Assembly: GCA_018881555.1 (NCBI GenBank)
Contig: JACAXG010000052.1
Coordinates: forward strand, 3,596,001 to 3,660,000
DNA: 64,000 nucleotides
From: Amblyornis subalaris
Taxonomy: Eukaryota > Chordata > Aves > Passeriformes > Ptilonorhynchidae
Direction: 5' to 3'
Shown piece by piece: positions 26,400-38,917 of this stretch; the first letter of the stretch is position 1; every line of letters begins with the position of its first letter. A program made the translations under genes and the position numbers. The notes under the pieces were generated by a model, which had not been told where the DNA came from, did not search any database, and saw only the letters and a list, made by a program, of their open reading frames with translations.

Positions 26400-26433
26400 T
26401 GTCCTACTCAGAGGTCCTTCTGAAAATCAGAAG
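26400..26433 (+). other. Candidate short non-coding first exon ending at a strong splice donor
   Basis: CAGAAG|GTAAGT at 26428-26439 is a near-perfect 5' splice site (donor GT at 26434). If transcription starts about 25-30 bases after the TATA block, the first exon would be about 30 bases with no ATG, a 5' UTR exon. The coding exons would lie downstream, possibly outside this window. The start given is an estimate. Confidence 0.28.
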
Positions 26434-26622
26434 GTAAGTCCTCAATAAAGATGCGCTAATACACATTTCTTCTCCAAAAAGGGAAAGGCTAAAATTATTT
26501 TCTAAGAAAAGCAAGATGGAGAACACAGATTCTGAACAAATACTGAGCTATTTGAAGGCCAGGTTTACAACAAATTTCATTGGAAAAGTAGTTTTCTACT
26601 GGACTTTCAGAGTTACCATAAG

Positions 26623-26678
26623 TCACGTTATGGGTCTGCAGAAAGTGCCTTCACGTTATGGGTCTGCAGAAAGTGCCT
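26623..26678. repeat. Perfect 28-bp tandem duplication
   Basis: The 28-base unit beginning TCACGTTATGGGTCTGCAGA occurs twice back to back (26623-26650, 26651-26678) without a mismatch. Perfect identity points to a recent slippage event, or to an assembly artefact. Confidence 0.95.
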
Positions 26679-26679
26679 C

Positions 26680-27777
26680 AGTTTTCTGCTTTTAATAGGC
26701 TGAAGGGTATTTCCTCCCCAAAAATTCAGTGCATGTGCTCTCACAGCAACTCTCTGCAGTCTGGCACCAAGTGTACCCTCATTTGTCTGTTGCTCACATG
26801 CATTATAAGACAGACACTGAATTTTCACTTTGAGTCACTTTTCCGTCTAGTACAAGTTAGGGGAAAATGAAGGAAAGATATGTTCAGAAGACAGACCATC
26901 ATGGTTTTAGGGATGAGATTGTGGAAAAGAGAGATGACAATTGCAAAAATAATGAGACAGCAGTTTTCCTAATCCGTGTGCAAACTCAGAATTTCTCTCT
27001 AGCTGTTTAGCACCCCTCATCAGAAGTTGGTGGGCATGCCTTAGCTGGTAAAGTCAACCGTCCTGAGTTCCTACATTCATCCTGCCGTGTCATGGCTTCC
27101 ACTGGGCTCAGAAACTGCATCTTCCTCTGTCCTTGCTTCTATTTTCTGCATTGATTTTTACAGAAAAATGGTGACATTGATTTGGATAAAAATGGAAATG
27201 CTTTTGATAGCACCATGTGGTGTCAGGCAATTTGGGCACTTAAAATGATTACTCTCGTTCAATCTATCCTGCTCAGAAGGGAATTTGTGTGTGAATGTGT
27301 CTGTGTTTGCCTGCTTCCTATGTGCTATGAAAGGCCCTTTTTTTAAGCCTTGCAGTGTGTACAGGCTTTTCTGCCTTTGCTCTTTGTCAGCTAGTTGCTT
27401 CTGTCCTCACTGTCATACCTGGGTTGTTATTTCTGAACTCCTGTGGCTTTGTTGTGACTAAGAGTATTACATGAGACCTCTAGATGTGCATACATGCTGT
27501 GCATGTATACCGTGTGCCCATGGTCCCTGCAGACACCCCAGATTATTGATACAGAGGACAGAAACAACTTGCTCCACAAATCATGTGGACATGCCAGTGT
27601 GAGTGAAAATTTTCTGTTCGTATTCCTGTCCCACACAATTTTAACTGACATTCCTATATTTAATAGTTAAGCACAGATTAAAGCATTGCTTCCACTAAGT
27701 TCTACAAAGGGGCTTGCAGTCTCCCCAGCTAATGCACACTTTCAGCAGTCACAGAAACAACTGTGAGAGTCACATAC
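26680..27777. other. Non-genic stretch between candidate promoter and CR1
   Basis: No acceptor-exon-donor unit that would clearly follow the candidate first exon was recognised. The open frames are 60-75 codons and anonymous. Confidence 0.5.
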
Positions 27778-27782
27778 CTGTT

Positions 27783-28720
27783 GGTTGAAAGGGAGCTCTG
27801 ATGGTCATCCAATGCAAATCAAAGTGCTCCAGGACTACACCTCACACTGTGCTCTGTGGGTAACATGTTCCTTCTACGCAATTTTTTATTCTCAATGTCC
27901 GTCTGGAAATTCACAAGCCACAACCTGTGGCCCTTGGCCTTTGTTATTCTCTGCCACCGACAGAAGAGTTTGGCTTCCTTGTCTTCCTAACCATTCCTCA
28001 GGCAGTTGTGGGTTGCTGTTTGATCATCCCTTAGCCTCCTTTTCCCCAGACTAAANAAGCCCACTGCCTCATTCTCTCTTCAAGAGCTGCAAGCTATAGA
28101 GTCCCTGAATATCTTTAGCTCTCTGCTTCCACCTCGGAATCTTTCTTCAGTTTCTGCATGTCCCTCTGGATCTGGGGTCACTCACTGAACACTGAGTGCA
28201 GGGTGCAGCCTCACCNGTGCTGTGCACAGGTTACACTCCATGGCACGCTCCTCCTCAGGCACCTTCCTCATGCTGAACCTTGCTGCTGGCTCGTGTTAGC
28301 GGTGTCTCCTGGAAACTACTCACCATTAGATACCTGTGGAGCTGTTACATCCCAGCTTGGACAAGCGAGTGGGGTTACTCACCTGGGCACAGATCTTTGC
28401 NGTTTCTCTAAGGAGCTTCATGAGCTTTTTGTTGGTCTAGTTTTCAAATTTCCCAAAGTGCCTCTGGATCAGAGCTCAGCCATTCATTGTGTCAATCACG
28501 GTCTTTAATTCAGTTTTATCTGTGGATTTGCTGAGATTGCAATCCGTGTCATCATCCATGTTGTTAATGAAGATGTTGAAAAATATGAGCCCCAGTACTG
28601 ACCCCTGGGGTACTGTGCTTGTTACTGGATAGCAGCCATATGTTGAATCATTGATTACTACCCTTTGGGTATGGCAGTACAGCTGATTTTCAACACACNT
28701 GATAGTCCAGCCCACACAAT
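27783..28720 (-). mobile_element. CR1 LINE fragment, heavily diverged
   Basis: The 3' end is near 27783 (TTGAAAGGGAGCTCTGATGG in plus orientation, a decayed CR1 terminus). The upper-coordinate end at 28476-28715 still translates on the minus strand into the reverse-transcriptase stretch TVPQGSVLGLIFFNIFINN, followed by a catalytic box decayed to LSKSTDKTELK (normally a FADDTKL-type box), so the catalytic aspartates are lost. The middle (about 28060-28450) is recognisable only in patches. It is older than the 19.9-kb copy. Confidence 0.88.
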
Positions 28721-28729
28721 ATTGCTATT

Positions 28730-30500
28730 AATTTAGAAAAACCTATCCTTTGGGGATGTTGNTTGGGTTTGGTTTTTTTTTCATTTTAGAGTAGACAATA
28801 ATGGAGAAATATCAACTATTTAAAATGTGGCAGGTGTGGCCNGTGATGAAATCAGAATCTGTGTGGGCCTCATAATATATTCAGTACATTTTGGGTTAAT
28901 TTTGGAGCCAAGTAACACTGTCACATCAAAATGACTATGAATTATCTCTTTCTAGTTTTCACTTTTTTTAAAAAAAAATTTATTAGCTGTCGAAATGGTA
29001 CCCTTTTTTGTTTATATATTTNTTCCCTAATACTTGTGGTCCAGTCAAGGTGAATAGAAGCTTGCCTGAGCTCCTAGGGATATTACTAGGTAGTCGTAAN
29101 GTCTTTATCACTGGTATTTGCAAACACCTTGTAGTGTTTGCAAAACACTTGCAAACAATGCTGTAGAAATGTAGCTGAAAACAAAAGTTATTAAGATTCA
29201 GAGGTGACTGATGCAAACACCATAGCTATCAGCTTGCTAATATCTGTGGCAAAACTGGGAAATTAATTTTNTAGAAATACAGCCCTTTACCATTTGAAAT
29301 AAAAAACTATATTGCTGTCTGAAAAGCCTTCCGGTGATGTTTCCAACTTCTTGTGCACTTTTAGGCAGGAAAACAGAAGGATTCTTTTTTTATTTTGAAT
29401 CATATTCTGTTCCTTCTCCTAGAAATATGTTAGAAATATGTTACTGCTGATCTTATGAAACTACGATTTTTATTTTCACTTGATCTTAACTTTTAATCAA
29501 AACATTGTTGAAGTAATTTTTTTAGCATTAAAGTGGAGGTGGGAATTCAGTACTGGCCTATGATTATACAGATGCAATAACATGACCTGCTGGTTCAAGA
29601 ACACTGGCTTTGTCTCTCTGCCAGAGACTGGCTAGAGAGCTTTGCCTCAGATGAGCANGCAGCTAAGAAAATTCAAAGATGAAGAGACATTGTAATTTTC
29701 TCCAGGTCTGTTAAGGCCTTTTACAGTCTTCTGTAGCTTTTCCTTTAGGATAGACATTAGCTTTCATGGCTTTTTATTCCTCTTTCCTGTAGATGCCAAA
29801 AAAATTGAAGGAAGAAGTAGGAAGAAGAAAGCATAAACTCCTCTCAAATGTTCTCTCANCTCATCTTCAATGGCATGCCTATAAGAGAGGGAAAAAAACC
29901 CAGTTACTGGAGGAAGGACTTAGGAAGAGAAAACGAGTATGATCACAACAGAGTGGATGACTCCNGACTGATGTTTTCGTCTTTGGATAGAAGTACGCAT
30001 GCATGTGTTTATCTATCAGGGAAATGGGACATGCCTGCTCCCCTAAAACACTTGTGCTGAGAATAATAGGAAATCTGTTTTCAGTGAAAATGGGGATGGT
30101 GAAAGCTCTTTATACTGCAGTCTCTAGCACAAATATCATTGTTAATGCGTGTATGAAAAAATTGGACAGGTAATCACTTTTTTTTTTTTAAATTATGTGT
30201 TTTGAACTAACTGGTTTTAAGAAGATTCTTATAAAATACTTTCTTCATGGAGTATTTAGTTATAAGTTCAGATACACAGGCACACTGTGTCAACAGGCAC
30301 TGCTCTTCAGGGCAAAAGTCAGTTGCAGAGCTTCACTAAATTCCAAACACTCAGAAACCATATTCCTTATTATCTATGAAAGAAGGTAGGCACTCCAGAG
30401 AGCCTTTCACTATATTCTTCACCTAAAGTAGCTACATTCCNATGTAACATGAAGAAACCTCTCAGACCCTGTCTATCTGAAAGAAGAGGCGTCTTTGTAT
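28730..30500. other. AT-rich non-genic stretch with a short hairpin
   Basis: No gene seen. It contains the 11-bp inverted repeat listed next, and a GTTT-rich tract just beyond the CR1 (about 28760-28780). Confidence 0.6.
29117..29144. repeat. Perfect 11-bp inverted repeat
   Basis: TTTGCAAACAC (29117-29127) and GTGTTTGCAAA (29134-29144) are exact reverse complements separated by the six bases CTTGTA. A third, partial copy of the motif (CTTGCAAACA) follows at about 29149. The TTTGCAAA core is itself palindromic and octamer-like. Confidence 0.9.
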
Positions 30501-30502
30501 CA

Positions 30503-30508
30503 TGGGCN
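30503..30508. repeat. Left target-site duplication ATGGGC
   Basis: It matches 31138-31143 exactly and marks the integration point of the solo LTR between them. Confidence 0.7.
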
Positions 30509-31137
30509 TGCTGGTTTGAACGTGAACCAGCAGAGGGAATGAACCTCAAACANATCTTGAAAGAGATTTTAGCTCAGAGTTAAAATTTTAGCAGAAAGGT
30601 TACAATAAATGTGGTTATACAGGAACAAAACTGGCTTAAAACCACAAGGTCAGAGTAAAATCTGATACCTCATTGACCAGGGTGGTAGCTGTAATCCGAT
30701 TAAGCCGTGGTGGTTGAAAGCAGTGGTTTCTCNGGTGGTCCTGGAGAAAGGTCTGGTCCTTTGGGTGTCCAGTGGTGCTTGTCTCTCANTCCCTGGCCTT
30801 TTTTCTGTAGTGGTTCTTAGGTGGTACCTCCCCCAGGGCGGGGATTTCCACAATGGAAATGATGTAACCCTATGAGTCATAGGATATTTCTGGAGTTCTA
30901 TTGATGGACCANTAGGAGAGATGACCCNCTCAGGATGGGTGGTGCTTGCTGTTTCCCAGGGAGTTATCACGGTTGAGGTAAGAAACAATACCCCACCTCA
31001 CATGGTCTGCCTTTCCTCAGCTCATAGCCTGAGGGACCAGGTGGGTATCCAGCTACTGCGAACGACCCATCGTTAACCAGCTTATNAAGGAATCAAGTGG
31101 ATGGTGATAGAATACACACTTTGGTTAACCCAGGACA
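30509..31137. mobile_element. Solo LTR of an avian endogenous retrovirus (ERVK-like)
   Basis: The element is bounded by a 6-bp direct repeat ATGGGC (30503-30508 and 31138-31143), the duplication length usual for ERVK-type insertions. It has TG...CA ends: TGCTGGTTTGAACGTGAACC at 30510 and CCCAGGACA ending at 31137. One ambiguous base at 30509 blurs the left junction. The first 24 bases form an 8-bp palindrome (TGCTGGTT/AACCAGCA). Length is about 628 bp. No internal gag/pol sequence remains, so this is a recombined solo LTR. Transcriptional direction is not settled: an AATAAA at about 30604 sits too near the left end for a plus-strand LTR, which mildly favours minus. The 112-codon minus-strand frame inside it is an artefact. 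Confidence 0.75.
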
Positions 31138-31143
31138 ATGGGC
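31138..31143. repeat. Right target-site duplication ATGGGC
   Basis: Exact partner of 30503-30508, abutting the CA end of the LTR. Confidence 0.7.
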
Positions 31144-31926
31144 AACATTGAAGACACACCTTTNCCCTCTAATCTTAAAATGGCAGCCAAGAAAAGAGTT
31201 TAGATAAAAGCCTCTAAATCACAGCAATCCCTCCCTAATGATGGTATACCCATCTCAATCTGGATACAGCACCTTTGAAAAGGGAATTTGCTGGCAAGTA
31301 CAGCACAAAGGTGCAGTTCATGAATGGCTTTCCTGAATGGAGCAAATGGTCTTATGCTAGTGTAAAATATGTGCAAGTGAGATCATAATTAGGTTCATTA
31401 AATTAACTAATAGCTACCNTAACATCTCGTAGTCTCATGGCATCTGGCACTTAGACACATCTTTTATTAGATAAGTCAAGAGTGCGGATGTGTTTTTCTG
31501 TTTACTCACGGTTCAGTAGTTCAAAGTAGAATTTCTGGGAATGTGCTGTATATATTTGCGCCCCTTGAGACACATTCTCTTTTGTTTCCCCTACATTAAT
31601 CCATTGAAACATCTTTGATGTCAGATGACTTTCTTGTCCAGCAGTGTTCTCTGCGGAATACTGCATTTATGGTGAACAAAATTTGGGCCCTCACTCTCAC
31701 ATTTTCTGCTTTACTTGTTTTCAAGTGAACTTCTTGCTTCACTTTTGGTGGCACAGTTGGCGATCCCCNAATCCTTTTGCAGAGCTCCATTTTTGCTAGT
31801 AGCATATAGCTATCTAACAGGTGGAGCAGACAATGTACAAATGAGAATTTGCCTTTGGGTCTTTTCATACTTTAGCTTCTGTGAATCTGGCTGTTGCATT
31901 TTTNACTAATTTGCTATTTTAAACTT

Positions 31927-31969
31927 GGTTATTTTTTTTTTACTCATCGGTTATTTTTTTTTACTCATC
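31927..31969. repeat. 21-22-bp tandem duplication
   Basis: The unit GGTTA-T(n)-ACTCATC is repeated immediately (31927-31948, 31949-31969), differing by one T in the homopolymer. Confidence 0.9.
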
Positions 31970-33612
31970 TTAATCCAGCACATTTCTGATGTGTCTGAAC
32001 AAGTTTAAATGATTGTTACAAACTGAAACCCCCCTATGTACAACTTTATGATTCTTGCTCCTCTTACTACTCCTCCCGCTCCACCAGCATGTTGTTCTGG
32101 TTCAGGAAACCCTTTTGGGCATGGCTGTACCTCTTTCTTGTCCTCTGCCAAGCTATCTAGGCTCCTTCCTCAATGCCTTCCATCACTGATTTGTGTAAAC
32201 TACCTGCTTTGCCTTAAGGTTTGATCACCATTTAGATGTCATGTTCTTGCCTTGTCTCCTGCTTCTTAAGAGCAGGAAGGATGGACAAGACTCTGAGCAT
32301 CTCAACACTAGCTTAGAGGAACTATTAACCTTGCTGGAAAGGATAAATAGGGTGGGTTAAGGACTATNTTGCATCACTAGATTCATGCCAAGTAACTGGG
32401 GAATCTGGCACACTATGTTCATGCACGCGTACAGCATCAGGGACACTACTGAGACTTAACAGACAATAAAATAATGGATGCATTAAAAATACCTATGACA
32501 AATTCAATACAAGAATTGAAATACAGGGTAAGTGGAAAGGTGAAGTGATGGTGAAAGTCTTAAATCTCAAGCTGACCTTTTTTTTCACCCACAGGACTTG
32601 CTGTTGCAACTTCTGTGCTGTTCTGTGGTTGCTTTAATTTATATGACTAATGACATGAAAGATGTAAAATCTGTAAAAATACAGTGTTTGGCCGCTTAAA
32701 TTAAGTTTATGAGTTTTTCTTAAGCCTGCCAAACAACTTAAATATTTCATGGCTTTCACAGGCTACAGTTCTAATATTTATAACTCTTGTGTGCAGATTT
32801 CAAAAATTATAATTACAACTCCCAGGATCCCAGATATAGCAGATGTTCAATATTTTGTACGATGTTGGCAGAAATGCTTTTCATGCTCTTTTTGATCTCA
32901 GTACCCTATGTATTGTATCTGCTACAACAAGCTGTTGATAAGAGTGTTTATTGTTATTTCCCTGTAAAAGACTCTGTAGGGCAGATTCAGGATGGCATAT
33001 AAAGGAGAATGAATGAGGATTCAGCCCTAATGAATAATGAGGAACCCTGTGCAGNGCATTCTTTCAAATGCTGCCCTAGTAAATGACATATAGGATGTCT
33101 CTCATCGCATAGATCCACACAGGACTTTCNGAGTTACTGTGACCCTTTCATTTTAGGCTCTACATCCTTGCCCGATTTGCCTGTATTGATGGATCATGTC
33201 ATTTCTCATTCTNTCTTGTATATTGACCCCCATGGTGCCTGTGTTCCCTCTATAAGAGTGCAAGAATAGCCTTATTTAAGTCAGATGCCAAAGCCCATAT
33301 ATATGTTTTAAACAGAGAGTTGATGTGTGAGATAAAATTGTGGCACTGACTTGGACTTTTCTAATGATCTGCTTGCATGAAAAGAAGAGAAATGAGCTTT
33401 AAGAAGCTGGGCTTGTCTCAGCTCTTGCCATGTTTTAGTTATATTGTATGTCTTATTGCTGTAATCGGGCTTTTTTTCTTACAATGATATTGGGTGCTCA
33501 GTTAAACAGTTAAATTTCANTGTCCCTCAATGATTGTCCCAAATTTACAACACTATAACTGTAATCACACCTACCCTTTAACAGGCAGGTTTTAATGCAC
33601 TCCACAAAGGTC

Positions 33613-33640
33613 AAAAAAAAAAAAAAGAAAAAAAAAAAGA
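33613..33640. repeat. Poly(A) tract
   Basis: Two A runs separated by a single G. There is no retroposed gene copy upstream that would explain it as a retrotransposition tail. Confidence 0.85.
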
Positions 33641-34421
33641 ATATCACATTAGTAGGTTAATACAATATCCTATGGTATTACTGTAAATGCTTAACAGTAG
33701 AAAATAGTAGAGGTCATTATATAAATCAAATTATGTAAATTTAATTATACGATTATTCATTTAGGTCACAATTAGAAATGTGCAGAAGACATTAAATTTC
33801 ACACCATTTTTTAAGAATTGCTTACAAAAAATTCAGATTAGTACCTGGCATGTGATTTTCAGCACTAGCTTGATAATACCCTTGCAAATATAAAAGTCAG
33901 ATTGAAAACATAATACATGCTGAATAAAATACAATTTACTGATATNCAGACCTCTTCTATTATCCATGTCTATTGTACAACTGTAAGAAAGCTAATATAC
34001 AATGTTTTCAGGAAGTTATGTAGTTATTTGTGATGAAGTTTGTCTGCTTGTTTTTTCTTACAGCTGTTCAAAAAATGAAGAACTCAAACACTGAGAAATG
34101 TTGCCATTTTCTATTTATAAATAAGGAATCTACCAAAATCGAAATATATGATGCATCCAGTATGGAAACCCCTTGAAGCTTACTGAGATTGTCTGGAGCA
34201 GAAGATGGTAAATAAAATGATGAGCCCAAATTGGTGACTTCACATCTGATAAACCTACTCTGGGTGAGCATCAGCTGTATGATAGTTAATATACAGATAA
34301 TTTTGTCAGTTTGAACAGCACTACTCAGGTAGTGCTAACAGAATTAAAGTTGTATTATTTAGGGAATATTTTAGGGGAACATTTTATATACTAAATGTAA
34401 GTTGAATTTAAGAGTTTTGAC

Positions 34422-34475
34422 ATGTTTGAAATAGATGCTCCTTTTCATATGTTTGAAATAGGTGCTCTTTTATGA
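34422..34475. repeat. 27-bp tandem duplication, diverged
   Basis: ATGTTTGAAATAGATGCTCC begins at 34422 and ATGTTTGAAATAGGTGCTCT begins at 34449, a period of 27 bases with a few differences. Confidence 0.85.
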
Positions 34476-37400
34476 ATCTCTGAGGTACAAAAGTGTCTTC
34501 AACACAGATCTAAACATCAGTGTTTGTTTTGGCACAGTTTCAGTACTTTTAGTTCTGTGGTTTTTGTATTCATTATTTGTAAACTGAAAAGGTAACTTGT
34601 CTTCTGAGCTGGGTTCTCCTGCAAATTGTGGGTTACAAAAGCATTTTTAACTATGTCTCTCTAGAAGATACATTGTCACGACAACTGATGCAGAGGAGTT
34701 ACTCAAAAGCCTGTAAAATTAACAACACAGTCACGGGCAGTGGACTGAAAATGCTAATTAATGTCTCATCGTGGACTGTGGGATGAGGCAAGATTCATTA
34801 TGTTCTGGCTCTACCACTAAGTTCAGTTCTGGAGATATTGTATTGTAATGTAACTGGACCTACGTCTCTGACTGAACTTAGTTACATAGTCTGTTCAGAG
34901 AACATTTTCACATACTTCTGTGGACATTAAATGCCTCACAGAGGCCTCTAATTTTCCCTGGACAAAGTTGTTATTTATGGGCATCATTAAGCTCATGCTT
35001 CACTTTAGCAAATCCTATTGTTTCTGCATTTCATCTTTGTCCAATTTTAAGCTAATTTTCAGTTGTTGTACCAGACTTGAATTTGCTGGGCTGCTCTTTG
35101 CCCAGAAGCGAGTTTTTCTGGGATGTCAAACCAGAAAAATCTCAGATATCTTTAAAAACCCATATAGTGGGGTTTTATTCATAATACTTTAACAATTCAT
35201 CTAAGAAAAAATCTTACAATATCTGTAGACTGATGTCTATGTTAGCAAGTGATTACTAGGAGCTGTCCTTTGGAAAGGAAAGGTTTGTGGCTTTTTAGGA
35301 TCTTCAAAATGTATTTCTTGTTTTTTACTACAAATGCTACATTAGTAATAGCAAACACGTGCAGTATCTGGGGAAATTTGTAAGTTCTGCTACATCTTTG
35401 ACTACGGAAAATTTTGCAGAACATGAATGCAGCCACAGCAGTGGGAGGGAAGGCTCTTCCTCGCACTTGCTATTGAAAGGACCACCTGCAATAAAGCAGA
35501 AACTGTGTTTTGATGGAGCAAACAATTGAAAATGCAGATTGCATTTCTGCCACCCGAAGTGTTGTAAACCTACATGCATCTATTAATGTTTGTGAGGTTT
35601 TCTGACACTTTTTAGATGTGTCATAAAAACAAATCCTATCAAGGCAAAAGATACTTATTTTCAAATTGGGGCTTGGATGTTGCTTGGTAAATGAGATATG
35701 GGACTGTATTCTGAAATATGATGCTAATAGAAAACACAGAACAACTGTCTCATTGGTGGAACCTTGTCTATCTTGAGACCAAATGTGGTGATTTTTCCTA
35801 TGGAAATATATTGTGCAATTGTATAATAAAAGACTAATTAAAACAAGATGCCAAAAGAAACAATGACTTTTTCTCATTATTAATTTCTTGACTTTGGAAG
35901 ATTTCTCTTTGCAACTCTGAAGTAAAATTTACGAGAAGAAAAACATCCCTCTAAACATGGCATCCAAAGCAGGTGAAGCTGGTGTGACCAGTTAAGCTGG
36001 ATTCTTGGAGAGCTATTCAGCCCTTTACAGAACATACTCAACTGTTGTGGAGATTTCACATTCCTTTGCTCTAATCAAGTTCTTCAGTTCCTTTTTAATT
36101 AAGTGATTGATGATTTCTGATATGTCAAAAGAAAATGAAACAAATGGAAATCAGTTGGGAAANGAGACTGGAAAAAACCCCCAAACCAACAGCAAAACCG
36201 ACACTGTGAGCACCCAGGGTGCTGCATAGAAGCAGAAGGTGTGGAGGAGGAGATATATTTTTGTAAGAGATAGATAGAGTCCTTCTATTATTATAAGGGC
36301 AATAGTTAAAAGTTAGAAGTGCAGCTAAGTCCTTGTCCTCTTANGGCTGTAATCCCAGGAAGAAGCTTGTTCCTCATGCCTATGATTGCAACATAATGAG
36401 TGACAAAACATTATATGGCATGAGGGACTTGTCTGGAACCTTTATTTATTAATATCTGAAGTTTTTTTAACATTCTTTCTCCCTACCCTCCTTTTCCACC
36501 TCCACTCTGAGACGTTAATGAGACTGCCATTGAGTGTTAGTTGACTGTACCCTTAACACATTGTCATTGTNATCTTTAAAAGAAATGTTGGGAATATTTG
36601 TCTGTTGTGCCTAGGAGAGGGAATACATTACGTGGTAATGGGTGAACTCTCTTACTCTGGGAAGCAAGATTAATATCTCCCAGAGTGAGAACAGGAAGAG
36701 TTTTGTATATGATGAACTCTGTAGAGCCAGGAATGAGAAGCTCATGAATGCAAGAAATTCAAATGGGGCAGTATCCCAGGGAGTAAAAGAGACACCAGCC
36801 GAGCAATTGTTGGCTTGACAATGTGATCCTTAAAGGTAGAGGAGCAGAAGTATTTCAGGATGTCAGACACATGTTGTGTTCTCTGTTTCTCATAACATCT
36901 TTGAGAGAGAGGTGAAGGAAAACAAAAAAAGAGTAGGGGTCACAAAGACCACTGCACACACCACAGCTAGAAGACAAGCAAAGGCAGAAGTGCAAAAGGC
37001 CATTGGCAGGGCACATTTTTCTGTTTCTAAATAGGAGGGTAGAAGAAATGAGCAGCAGGAGTCTCATAGTGGTGAGGCAGTGATCAGCAGGAGGAAGGGA
37101 ACCAGCTCTGGATGAAATGGGAATCATCAGCTGGCCAGTCAAATTATCTCACAGTCTGCTGGGAAGTCTCACTTTCTCTTTCATCTTGTGGACCTTGTAA
37201 GAACAGTTCTGAAAAAAGAGACAACTGGACAGAGAGTTTTTCCTCAGTTCTGCTGGGACTGCTCTAGTTGGGGTTTTTTGTGGGTTCATTTTTTTGAAGA
37301 ATTTTGATTGGTTGGCTTTTCGGTGTGTGTGTATCATGGTGTGGTGTTGGTGTTATTTTTCCTTCTCCATCCTCCAGGGTAACATGAAAACTTGATACGA

Positions 37401-38912
37401 GATTTGAATCATTCTTTGGAAAAAGACAGGTTTAATAAGCCTACATCTATCTTCACTTCTATAAGCCAGCATGTTCTGAAAGTTCCTGCTGACACACAAA
37501 ACTTGTGCCTGGCTTGGAAGAAATTTGATTCAAACCATTCACTTTACTATTGAGATGATATTATCAGTGATTTCACAAGAAAAATTCCTTTAAATGGCTG
37601 TATAAATCTTATAAATGGGAAAACAGTTGCTCTGATTTGTACTTGGTATAGTAGTAGATATTCTGTGAATAAAGAGATTGCTTTGCTACAGGATAGATAT
37701 CAGATCATTGACATTTAACCCAGTGACTCCTGAGCCTAATAGGAGGTCATTGATGAAAACACATTTGGTAATTTCAGCTTATCTTCTTTCTGATGGAATC
37801 TTATATCATCCAAAACAATTACACATATACTGTGTGTACGTACGTGCATAGCAGGCATAAAGTTACACATGAAGATGACTGTGAGAGTAGTCTAAATTGG
37901 AAAAGTCTACAACAGCAATAAAACTTTATCATTGTGTGTCATTGGCCTAGTGCTAATGCTGGGCATTATTTGAAGGACTGAGAAACTCTGGTGATCTGTA
38001 ATAGACAGCAAAGTCTCTGATCCATAACTCATAGCTTCAATCAGCTCAGGTCAGTTTCAAGCAAAAATCATCCCTTGACACATATCTGTGATAGCATACG
38101 ATGAGTTGGTGTTGTTTTTTTGGTCACACAAAAAACCCCATCACCAGTAAGCCAAATCCTGCTGGCCTCACCCATCTGAGGATTTGAACAATCTCACCAC
38201 AGCCAGAGAGATGACACAAATAAGGCAGCTGAGGTGTGGCCTTAGAAGTCTCCACAGCTGGAGTCAGGACAAACCTTGTGAAGTCAGCCTTCTACAGACC
38301 TGTGGCTTCAGGTTGGATGCTTTGGAATCCAGCAACTTAGGAGCTGTTTTACTTGTGGCTGGAGGAGTCCTCACAGGTGTCTCCAGTGTGGTGTCTCTAA
38401 TTTTTAATGGAGATAAATTCGCTTTCATAAAATTATCCTGAAGGCAACCCTCCAAAGCAGATTGCTGGTATTTACACTCCAGCTTTAATTCTGGGGAGAT
38501 AAGGTGAAGCCAGACAAACAGAGAGGGAGGATCAGTGTATTGGGCTACCTGGTTCTAAGGGAGTTGGGTCAGTTTCTCACAGGTCCCTTAAACTCTTCAC
38601 AGTGGCAGGTTTTCTGCTTATTAAAATGAAGTAACCAGAGCTAAATAGTATNTGCTGAAATTCTCTTGACTGGCTAACAACCGTGAAAGGCAAAAATATT
38701 TAATAGCTGGTTTGATGACAGAAGTCGGGGCTAGCACTGTAGCTAAAGATGGTGAGAAACAACAAAGCAGAACTAGCAGTAACATGTAAGACCCAGCAGT
38801 CCCTGAGGTGTAGAATACAGAAGCTGAGCTGGATGGCAGCAGCATTATATGACTTGTTTACACCATGCTAACCTGGTGTTTTGATAGAGAAGATGCCATA
38901 GAAAGTTTGGAG

Positions 38913-38917
38913 AAAAG
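38913..38917. repeat. Target-site duplication AAAAG (left)
   Basis: It matches 39698-39702 exactly; a five-base duplication is typical of ERVL-type integration. Confidence 0.68.

Larger units (their letters stand above)
31144..38912. other. AT-rich non-genic stretch with small duplications
   Basis: No supported gene. It contains slippage duplications at 31927-31969 and 34422-34475, and a poly-A tract at 33613-33640. At 35299-35600 short plus-strand frames of protein-like composition (for example GREGSSSHLLLKGPPAIKQK) overlap a 135-codon minus-strand frame (35470-35877). Because several frames are open at once, a low local stop density explains them better than a gene does. Confidence 0.5.

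Noticed and set aside
30650..30988. 112-codon minus-strand frame
   Set aside because: Inside a solo LTR with five N bases; a translation artefact.
35299..35880. Protein-like peptides on plus and a 135-codon frame on minus in the same place
   Set aside because: Several overlapping frames on both strands are open at once and none shows a domain or splice signals. Low stop density is the simpler explanation.
36855..37142. Minus-strand frame with a hydrophobic MRLLLLISSTLL-like start
   Set aside because: No splice sites, domain or supporting context. Hydrophobic leaders are common in pyrimidine-rich DNA.
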